From NCBI GenBank assembly GCA_030407005.1, contig JAUDYN010000001.1, forward strand, positions 2,914,001-2,978,000: a stretch of DNA of 64,000 bases, read 5' to 3'. This stretch comes from Desarmillaria ectypa (Eukaryota; Basidiomycota; Agaricomycetes; Agaricales; Physalacriaceae). Under the pieces are notes generated by a model. That model saw nothing but the letters and a program-made list of their open reading frames with translations, ran no database searches and was not told where the DNA came from. Shown piece by piece: positions 56,101-64,000 of this stretch (the first letter of the stretch is position 1; every line of letters begins with the position of its first letter). A program made the position numbers and the translations under genes.

Positions 56101-57456
56101 ATTGAAGCCGCCGCGAAATCGGCGCAGATGCATGATCGAATTATGAGCTTCCCCGAAGGTGCGGACACGTCTTGGACGTTTGGGATACCTGTTGATATCA
56201 GATACAGGATATGATACAGTTGTAGGAGAGCGCGGTGTGAGACTGAGCGGCGGAGAAAAGCAGCGCGTTGCTATCGCCAGGACTCTATTGAAAAACCCGC
56301 CAATCTTGCTCCTGGATGAGGCTACAAGGTACAACAAGATCGTTGTGTGTTGTTTTGAGGTTGGCTAATCGTGTTGCACAGCGCCCTGGACACCTCGACC
56401 GAGAAAGATATTCAGAAGGCTCTATCAAACCTGATCACCGGCCGTTCTTCATTGTCGATTGCTCATCGTCTATCAGTGAGTGGTATTGGTAACCATGCTA
56501 TGTCTTGTTAACAAAGGCTTCGTGTCAGACAATATCTTCTGCGGATGTGTTAGTATTCTTGTTGTATTTGAATCGCCAAAACCTTGGTTGACATATTTTC
56601 ACGTAGCATCCTGGTTCTCAAAGATGGCCAAATAATTGAACAAGGTAGTCACAAAGAGCTGCTTGCCCGGGATGGAATATTTGCATCCATGTGGGCAGAT
56701 CAGGTGTCGTCTACCGAGGATCCTGCGGTTTCCTTAACGGATATGAAGCAAGATATCGCACCCTATTCCTATTCTGCGGATGCTTCTGAACACGGTGACG
56801 GTGACGGCCCATTGGAACCGGCTGAGTCTATTGGTATTGCTCCTATTGTACATGAACCAGCTGCTTCTATTATAGAGCCTCATGCCGAAGACCCGGAGCA
56901 GGAGGAAGACAATAAGGCCCCCATCCCTCCGCCCCAGGAACCTCCTGAGCCTGCTGCCGTACCTGCCCTCCCATCTGACGTCGCAGACGCACCTGCTGCC
57001 ACTGATTCGTCGTCCCCCGTGACATTCCCCATCTCTGAGCCTGAACCAGTTGCGTTCCCGGCGGCGGAGGAGACTCTGACGGACTCACAAATCCAGTCTC
57101 CAAAGCCTGCCTCCCAAACGCCGGGTGTTACATTTGAAACCAGTGGTGCTCCGTCGCGCAGTGGGACACCCGACCCCGAATCTGAACCAAAGAGGAAGAG
57201 GATTTCTTCCCAGAACTTCCAGAGACTCGCGAGGCGGATCTCCATCACGACAAGGAGACAAGGATCTGTATCATCCATGATTCCTGGGCTGAAGAAGGAT
57301 AACTCGCCGCGTGTATCTGTCGATGAAGGGGCCGGTAGCAGTCGAGGAGAGGGGAGCTCCCGAAACGAGAGCCCGACGCCAAGTGTTTCCGGCGACGGAG
57401 ACAAGAACAAGAAGAGGAAGGAACGGAAAGAGCGGAAGAGGAGGAGTTTGATGTGA
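53138..57456 (+). CDS. HMT1: ABC half-transporter of ABCB6/HMT1 type
   Basis: Members sit in vacuolar, mitochondrial or endolysosomal membranes and export porphyrin, glutathione- or phytochelatin-metal complexes. Start [20 protein letters not shown] at 53138. An N-terminal set of helices (TMD0-like, to about 53900) includes [20 protein letters not shown]. The six-helix ABC membrane domain carries [20 protein letters not shown], a signature of this subfamily, and [20 protein letters not shown]. The nucleotide-binding domain has Walker [10 protein letters not shown] near 55775, [20 protein letters not shown] after splicing, signature [17 protein letters not shown] near 56240-56290, Walker [13 protein letters not shown], and SIAHRLSTI. 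After the ABC domain a tail of about 230 residues is acidic, Pro/Ala-rich, then basic ([15 protein letters not shown]). Some exons are tiny. The gene symbol denotes the family, not a proven orthologue. Confidence 0.9.
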
Positions 57457-57949
57457 ACGCGATCTTTTGTTTCTTTTTCATTTGCGCAGTGTTCGATTCC
57501 AACCCCAGATTTCACTGACGATTTTTACGACGAATTATTAACGTCCCATACCGTAGTAATGAGTTTTTTCTCTGCTTTGCTCCTGCTGTTACGTTGATGA
57601 CATTTGGGTCAGAGTGCTGCATAGTTTTCCATAGCTTCGCACATATGTTCTGTTTAGTACTACTTCATGGTTACGATCTGGTTATACTTAGTGACGGACC
57701 TTAGGAGGGTCATGAGACAGGAAGCGTATACAAGAGTACGGACCAATCGCAGGCTCGCAGGCCCAGTTAGGAAGGATTATATAGGCGGAGTTGGAATAAA
57801 CTGAATTCCTCTTATAAGGGCGCGATATCACGTTTTTTTTCACTTCCCCTCCTTCTTTCTGCCCCCAGTACCGGTCTGTTTCGGTTTCGTTCTGTTCCCT
57901 ACAGTCTCGGTTTTCAGTGTTCGGATACGTCTATTATTAAAGGACAATC
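57457..57949. other. Intergenic region and promoter of the RRM gene
   Basis: No gene is seen. The last 120 bases before 57950 are strongly pyrimidine-rich (T-run 57833-57840, CTTCCCCTCCTTCTTTCTGC), as in highly expressed basidiomycete genes. Confidence 0.5.
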
Positions 57950-58760
57950 ATGTCTACAAAAGTATATGTTGGGTCAGTCTGTGCCTCTGCTCCCTGTTCA
58001 CGTCGCCTTTTCTCTGAGAGAGGGCGGCACTGATACCACTTCATGTCTTATGTAGCAATTTGAGTTGGAACACGACAGATGATTCCCTCCGTCAAGTCAG
58101 TGTGATCCAGCTCGAGCACGTCCCTATGTGTGCCCCGATAGTGTCTCTTATATTTCCAATTTTAGGCCTTTTCTCAATTTGGCACGATCCTTGATGTGCG
58201 CCTCTTTTCCCGTCCACCAGGGCCTGCAGCAGTCATGTTGGCAGTGTTGGCTGGGGGGTCTGTGTGCTGACCGACCTTTGATCTTAGTCGATCGTCATGC
58301 GCGACCGCGAGAGCGGTCGTTCTCGAGGATTTGGGTTTGTGACCTACGGGGATCCTCAGGAAGCACAGGGTGCGATTGACGCTCTTCATGAGCAAGAGCT
58401 CGACGGCAGGCGCATCAAAGTTAACCTTGCTAACGCTCGAGGCGGCGGCGGCGGCGGCGGCGGTGGATACTCAGGTTTGTTATGCTCTGCACTTTGGTCA
58501 TTCTCTCCCTCTGATAACGCTTCTCTATTGCAGGTGGTGGAGGTAGCTATGGTGGTGGAGGCTACAGCGGTGGAGGAGGAGGCTACGGAGGAGGATATGG
58601 TGGCGGAGGTCAAGGTGGCTATGGTGGCGGCCAAAGCGGCTACGGTGGCGGCCAAAGCGGTGGAGGATACGGAAGCGGTGGCTACCAAGGTTTGTGCTAC
58701 CCAGGATGTGGCATGCATTGTGCTGATTTTATTGCTCTAGGCTATGGCAGTGGCTACTGA
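57950..58760 (+). CDS. Glycine-rich RNA-binding protein, single RRM
   Basis: These proteins bind RNA and act in cold/stress response and RNA handling. Start MSTKVYVG at 57950. The RRM is split over four exons: RNP2-like KVYVG/NLSWNT, then TDDSLRQ, AFSQFGTILD, and SIVMRDRESGRSRGFGFVTY, with RNP1 RGFGFVTY at about 58317-58340. After GRRIKVNLANAR a long Gly-rich tail follows, coded partly by a GGC microsatellite at 58442-58465, then repeats of YGGG, GYGGGQSGYGGGQSGGGYGS and a final exon ending YGSGY. Stop at 58758-58760. The length of about 165 codons and single RRM plus Gly tail match plant and fungal GRP proteins. Several introns in so short a gene are typical for this class. Confidence 0.88.
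58442..58465 (+). repeat. GGC trinucleotide microsatellite coding polyglycine
   Basis: About eight GGC units in frame with Gly in the RRM protein's tail. Such tracts change length readily. Confidence 0.7.
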
Positions 58761-59317
58761 ACGACGCTACTACCATCTACTGCCACCTCAAGCTGATGAT
58801 ATGTTTTCTTCAATTTTTTTTATTTCATATTCCTGTCTACCGCGGTCGCGCTGTCTCCCTGCTAGCGTAGTTCCCTGCCGTTGTTGTCTTTTCTTATCCT
58901 CACATGCTCCTTACCATTACCACTCCTTGCATGTCGTTTTTGCTCGTTGGTGCCTCGGTTTCGGCTTGTGTACTATTACTTGTACTTGGTTCCCCTCGCA
59001 TGGGATGTATGGCTGTATTATTTACAAGAAATGAACCTGCTCGCTTGAATGGTACTTGATTTTGCTAGATGTTTGTCCATCGTCTTGATCTGATTATTGG
59101 TGTGGTGGCATCTGTGTAGGTTGATATATAAGCCCTTGTTTGTTTTCATCTCACCTGCCTTGTACTCAATTAAGTGTGGCTGTACATTCTTTATTTGTAT
59201 GTGCTTGCCGCCCTGAAATTTATTTCTGCGGACTACTTATCCTTGCTGTTCTTCTCCGTCGTCTTCATCTAACAACCCCGTCTCTCCTTTACCTCTCCCT
59301 TCGCTCGCCGCCGCATC
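58761..59317. other. Intergenic region
   Basis: 3' flank of the RRM gene and promoter of the HMG gene. Open frames at 58744-59034 and 59140-59496 have no family resemblance; the region before 59318 is pyrimidine-rich (CTCTCCTTTACCTCTCCC). Confidence 0.5.
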
Positions 59318-60668
59318 ATGGCAGGCTCCTCTGCATCGTCGACGAAGCCTCCCAGGCCACCAAACGCTTGGATCCTCTTTCGTTCAGACATGGTCCGCGT
59401 CATGCCCAAGCCTGCGAACGGGGCTTCTCAGCAGTCGGTCGTGTCCAAGGCTATCTCAAAGCTATGGGCAGAGGCAGATCCCGCTATCAAGCATGAGTAC
59501 GAGCGACGAGCCGAGATCAGGAAGCAGGAACACGCCGAAATGTATCCTGATTATCGTTTTCAGCCAGTGAAGAAGGAGGACAAGGAGCGCCGAAAAGAAG
59601 AAGCCAAACAGGCCAAGGAGCGTAGTCGTCGCTCAGGCCGCAAGGATCGTGGTTCCAATCGTTATGAACCGTACCCGACTGCCAGTACCTCCACTGTCAC
59701 TACCGGGCCTTTCCCTTACGCCATTCCCCACTTCTATCCTCTCACTACCCAAAGTTACCATCATGGTCCCCTTGGACCGACGCCACCCATGTCGGCAGCC
59801 CCATCTCCCTCCCCCGAAAATTCGCCACTAGAGGTGGTCTCCGACGACCAGGACATTGCCCACCTACAAACCTACGAGACTATGAACAATGTTTCTTCGG
59901 TTCCATCGTCTGCGATGACCAGTGGCATCGTCCCTTCCATGCTGCTCCGCAGTTCAAACGACGCACCTCGGGAGCTGTCTCTACCGTCTTCACAGGCGTC
60001 TGCGCCACAGTTACCGCCTTCGCCGCCTCCAGCGCCATTGCAGTCTTCTGGGTATTCATTCTCGTGGAGTTTACATGAACAGCCGATCGCTCCTCAGGTA
60101 GGTTTTTTTCCAGACACCTTTGCGGTTTCTTCATTAATTTGCTCAGCAGCAGTCCATGTCGTTGTCTGTGTCCATGCCTAGCGATGACCGATGGAACGAT
60201 CCTACATTCGATGACTCACTCCAGGCGTTGTTGACGTCAACCGACGACCCTTCTATATTCACCCTATCCCACTTCGGCGAATTTCCAGACCATGCGACGC
60301 TGGACGCCGTGGCACTTCCGATGTACGACCCTAACGCGTTCAATTTTGACTTGGGAAACATTGCATCGCAGCCGAATGAGAATTCTGTTCCTTCTAATGA
60401 GGGGATGTTGTCATCCCTCGATTGTTCTCACTCAACCCAATGTAACCTGGAAGATTTCATCAACTTTGACCCGTATGAACCCAGCTCCCCTCAAAATCTT
60501 CCTCCTTCTCCTCCTCCTGTTGAACTTCCAGTTAAACAGCCATATCAGCCTCCGTCAGGTGCGGCCCTTTCGGCATCCCGACGCGTTGCTGGGAGCTGGA
60601 AGCATCCTTTTGTGAGAGGATCATCCCCGGACATTACGCCTCTGCCGTACGGAGTCTCGGCCAATTAG
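59318..60668 (+). CDS. HMG-box transcription factor (MATA_HMG type)
   Basis: Start MAGSSASSTKPPRPPNAWIL at 59318. The HMG box covers about residues 11-80: RPPNAWILFRSDMVRVMPKP, QQSVVSKAISKLWAEADPAI, KHEYERRAEIRKQEHAEMYP then DYRFQPVKK. The PNAWILFR start and YPDY.F.P end are those of the sequence-specific, mating-type-like fungal class, so it binds AT-rich sites in DNA. A strongly basic stretch KEDKERRKEEAKQAKERSRR follows and probably acts as nuclear signal. The rest is Pro/Ser-rich with acidic patches. One intron (donor GTAGGT at 60096, acceptor near 60150) joins PQ to QSMSLSVSMPSDDRWNDPTF. The C-terminus is DITPLPYGVSAN. Relatives in mushrooms include regulators of sexual development, but no linked homeodomain or pheromone genes are present, so this is not evidence for a mating-type locus. 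Confidence 0.9.
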
Positions 60669-61679
60669 ACCCGCATTAAGATTTCACTGCATCTTGTCCC
60701 TGCATTATTTCCTTCATCTAGTCATTTGCTTTCTTGCACGTATATATTCTTGCTGTTTGTAGCGCCCTTTGCTTCTTCCCTGCGACTTCACTCACGTCTT
60801 CTCACCGGCTCTCATTTCTCTTGGAAGTTGTCACGCTTTCTTTTTCTTGCTGTGGTTGTTCTCAAGGTTCCGTCGTCGTTATTACATGCTATCAAATTTT
60901 ACGCCGCTCTCCCCTTATCAATTTATCGTCGCATCATCTGTACCCATCCAAAGAATTCCTGCATTATTTTATTTATCTACTAACTTTGTAACTTTGTGCC
61001 TTGGCGTGACGAATACAATACAAAGGGTCTACGCAATCCTGCTTCTACAATACAACGTCTGGCTGCTGTGAAACGAAATAGGAAGGACTTATTGGGCGAA
61101 CAATGTATAAGTTGGACATGTAGACTTCCATCAGACCTGTATCTTGATCTCACATTGTCACCTAACAATGGGTCCTGGGACTTTGAACAATTAGTGATTG
61201 CTGCAGTTTGGTTGAATCGCGTACGATTGTTCGACTGATTCGGACCGCTACAGTGGGATCTTTGATGTGTACATTACTTAGGAATACGTAAATACACATC
61301 CTTGTTAACTAATACTTGAGACCTGCGATTAAAAATGAAGTGAACTAATGTCACCGTAATGTGAGCGGATTGTAGGTCCATGTTTGCATCGGTCTAGGCA
61401 CGAAGCTACTTGCCGGAACCTCGCAGCGAAATTCCGTGCTCCCTCCAGTCCGGAGACAGCTTTCCATCTTTTACTTGGTCTACAAAGTACTATTGGATTC
61501 AGAGGGCAGGTGAGGAAGCTGCAGCGCTGGCCCATGGGAATTGACTTCCTTAAGGGGCAGTATACGTCAAGTAAGTTTAGCGGTAAAACACTTTGGTTCC
61601 TGTTTTCACTGTCGTCCTCGTCGCCACTGCCGTCCTCGTCGTCCTCCAGCACTGGCCACTGTGTTTGAGCATCATCTGA
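60669..61679. other. Intergenic region between the HMG and kinase genes
   Basis: About 1 kb. Three overlapping plus-strand open frames at 60726-61071 in different frames are typical of pyrimidine-rich 3' untranslated DNA and are not genes. Near 61600-61660 repeated TCGTC/CCTCG runs lead up to the kinase start. No supported gene. Confidence 0.55.
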
Positions 61680-64000
61680 ATGCTCAACACCATTACTAAT
61701 TCCTCTCCTGATGCTTCGTCACCGTCCTTGGCGGACTTGAGCCGTCGGGCGTCAGTTATCTCGACGTCAAGCTCTGACACTGGTCATGTATCGGCGGTGC
61801 TCACGACACCACGACCAAGACCCATCCGCACATTCTCGGCACCAAGGTCTGCTAGTCCGTTACCACCAACGCCCAGGGCATCCCGACCGCCGTCATATCT
61901 TACACGCGACTTGGCCGTGTCTGCTGAAAAACCAGAGCCAAGAAAGAGCTCTAGGTCAACCTCTAGAGCACCCTCAAAGTCGCGTGGTCCAACCATAGAG
62001 GACTTTGCTGTCGGGGAAACACTGGGCGAGGGCTCATATTCTACGGTAGAAATTTTCGTTCTCATGTAGCTCCTCAATACCGTGCTGATTACGGTTCAAG
62101 GTGCTTCTTGCCACTTATCTGCGCACTGGCCAAAAATATGCCATTAAGACATTAGACAAGAACTATTTAATCAGGAAGCAGAAGATGGCGACTGCTCTGA
62201 CAGAGAAGAATGCTCTCTTGCGGCTAGGTTCCGGACACCCTGGCCTTGTTCGGATGCATTTTGCCTTTCAAGACGAATGGAGTTTATGTGTGTACCTAGC
62301 TCACCAAAACGAGTGTCGTGCTCAATCGTGGACTAGACTTTGTTATTGACTTGGCAACGAATGGAGAGCTACAGACGCTGATATCGCGTATGGGTTCACT
62401 GAGTACTCGGTGCAGTCGTTATTATGCAGCACAGATCATTGATGCCGTCCATTTCATGCATGACAAGGGCGTAATACACCGGTGGGTGCTATTCGCCTCG
62501 TTCGCTCGGGTTGCACTCATGACTCGTAGAGATCTGAAGCCAGAGAACGTTCTCATTGACGAAGCTTTCCGGATCAAAATCACCGATTTCGGAACCGCGA
62601 AGATACAAGACAGTGGATGTATAACTATTTTCTTGCCGTCACGTTTCTCGCTTATGTCAAATCATCAGTGGAGGCAGAGAGATTCGTTGGAACTGCCCAA
62701 TTCATCGCTCCGGAGTTGGTATCATCAAATGAAACGAGCAGAAGGCATGTGTTTTCTTGTCCATCGAGAATGCCCACTTATTCTTTTCTGATACTCATTA
62801 GTTCTGACATTTGGGCCTTTGGCTGCATCGTCTACCAGATGATAGCTGGTCGATTCGCATTTTCTGGATTATCCGAGTATTTGACGATGCAGAAAGTAAA
62901 GAAAATTGAATACTCGTTCCCCGAGGGGTTTGATGAGCAAGGGAAGGATCTTGTCCAGAAGCTGTTGGTAGGTTGTTATACTTTGTTGCGTTGGATCTAC
63001 TAATCGTACCAAGGTACGTGACCCTGAGCAGAGATTGGGCGCTGGGACGGAAGGGACAGATAACGATATGAAGGCACTCTACTCCCATCCCTTCTTCGCT
63101 TCCATCAACTGGAAAACTTTATGGACAGATCCCGCACCTCCCCTGGAATCTGGTCTCGTCAAGAAGGAACACCGGCATTCTCAAGGCAAAGGCAAGAACT
63201 GGGAAGACGTCGGTGCTGCTTGGGACGAAATTGCTAGCCGTGGTAAGGAAGACGACATACCATGGGCTATTGAGGGCGAGGTCTCGCCTATTATACGTCA
63301 TAGCGCCTCCGGCGCTGAACCTCAGCAAGTAGCCATCGAACGTAGTGGACGGATACCACCAGCCAGACTTTCAGATATACAGCTCGGCCTACTCAACTCC
63401 GACACACCCGAGCCCAAGCTACCCAGTCCTCCGGATACACCCACGGCTGTTAAGACACCACCCATCAACGTACCATCACGACCTCAGGATAACCATCCAC
63501 CGAGCGCTTCGCCAGGAAGCTCGTCCGACGGCAGTCCAGTTGGTACACTTGTTGGAGCGTTTAGGTCTATGCGGCCTTTATCCTTGGGCCCTGACTCCTT
63601 GGTAGAGCAGCCAGACGCACTGCTAGAAGTGGAACGAGGGCGAAAACAAGCTATGACTCCGGTTCAGGGCAATGGTCCGCCCGTAGACTTGTTCGTTCCA
63701 TCCTTCACTTTGTGATCTCCGTTCGTTGACACCTTTGTCCTTCAGCGGATCGCTCTTGAACCTACTTCCGACCGAACCTGTGATGTTTACTTCAACGGTT
63801 CAAGCGACATCCGCTAGACGGCGGGCGAGCAGGATCTTCCGGCCACTTGCAATTCCCCCAACAAAATTAAAGACGCAGCAGTTGGTTCTCACCAATCGAC
63901 GGATTTTTGTCTTGAAGGATCGGCTCAAGTCTCCAGAAGCTATTACTGTCAAGGCGGAATATCTTCTGCGGAGCGACAAGTCAACAAAAGATAAGGAGAG
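61680..64000 (+). CDS. PKH1: PDK1/Pkh-type AGC protein kinase with PH domain, partial at right edge
   Basis: PDK1 kinases phosphorylate the activation loop of other AGC kinases and in fungi control cell wall integrity and sphingolipid responses. Start MLNTITNSSPDASSPSLADL at 61680, then a Ser/Pro-rich N-terminus. The kinase domain has G-loop GETLGEGSYSTV, YAIKTLDK with the ATP-binding Lys, and the sequence LTEKNALLRLGSGHPGLVRM. A 48-base intron at 62482-62529 splits IHR from DLKPENVL; ITDFGTAK, GTAQFIAPELV and DIWAFGCIVYQMIAG follow. After PEQRLGAG the chain continues through a Pro/Ser-rich linker to FVPSFTF, spliced to GSLLNLLPTEPVMFTSTVQ and QQLVLTNRRIFVLKDRLKS, the start of the C-terminal PH domain. 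The window ends inside the PH domain, so the 3' end is missing. The symbol denotes the family. Confidence 0.9.

Noticed and set aside
56880..57515. Minus-strand open frame of 211 codons rich in Ser and Gly
   Set aside because: It is the shadow of the ABC transporter's acidic, Pro-rich tail and shows no family motif.
59318..60668. HMG gene as part of a mating-type locus
   Set aside because: No homeodomain, pheromone or receptor gene pair is nearby; a single HMG gene is not enough.
60726..61071. Three overlapping plus-strand frames after the HMG gene
   Set aside because: Open in three different frames because the DNA is pyrimidine-rich; no start context or homology.
1..64000. CRISPR arrays, bacterial operons or phage elements
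   Set aside because: None seen. The introns, retroelements and gene families are eukaryotic.
1..64000. tRNA or rRNA genes
   Set aside because: I looked for the T-loop GGTTCGAATC type sequence and cloverleaf context and saw none; a dedicated covariance search could still find one.

Overview
The window is genomic DNA of a basidiomycete fungus, most likely an agaricomycete mushroom. The genes carry many short GT-AG introns of about 45-70 bases, are densely packed on both strands, and encode fungal families such as NAD kinase, Hrd1, STT3, Sen54, COG5, MPC2, an HMG-box factor and a Pkh/PDK1 kinase. No operons, RNA genes or CRISPR arrays were seen. Gene models were spliced by eye, so outer coordinates are firmer than internal exon edges.

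Bases 1-14826 are a transposon nest. Bases 1-2486 hold the 3' half of a Ty3/gypsy chromovirus (RNase H, integrase, chromodomain) ending in a clear LTR. Bases 2590-5019 hold a cluster of LTR relics of one family in both orientations. Bases 5020-5972 are the 3' end of a minus-strand chromovirus, cut at its integrase motif by a second, two-LTR minus-strand chromovirus at 5973-13724. All copies are dead. The 2590-14815 block has almost no CpG, which points to methylation-driven decay. This stops abruptly at the first host gene.

Bases 14827-64000 are gene-rich. In order: NAD kinase (-), queuosine salvage hydrolase (-), Aim41/YqeY-like mitochondrial protein (+), Hrd1 E3 ligase (-), STT3 oligosaccharyltransferase (+), an unassigned gene relic, Sen54 (-), a CNT nucleoside transporter (-), a DCAF7/WDR68 WD40 protein (-), an MFS sugar transporter (-), a conserved small CxxC protein (-), an Apq12-like membrane protein (+), MPC2 (-), a chitin-binding/DM9 fusion (+), a four-TM protein (-), a CipC-like glycine-rich protein (-), COG5 (+), two uncharacterised divergent genes (48152-50335), a multi-TM receptor-like protein (+), an ABCB6/HMT1-type ABC half-transporter (+), a glycine-rich RRM protein (+), an HMG-box factor (+), and a PDK1/Pkh kinase running off the right edge (+).

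Several neighbours share the secretory pathway (HRD1, STT3, COG5) or the mitochondrion (AIM41, MPC2), but they do not form a cluster in the metabolic-gene-cluster sense. The most striking architecture is tight head-to-head pairing. Six divergent pairs are separated by only 87 to about 514 bases, and several tail-to-tail pairs by 35-170 bases. The most unusual proteins are the CBM5/12-TM-DM9 fusion and the uncharacterised proteins at 37145-37813, 48152-49944 and 50039-50335.
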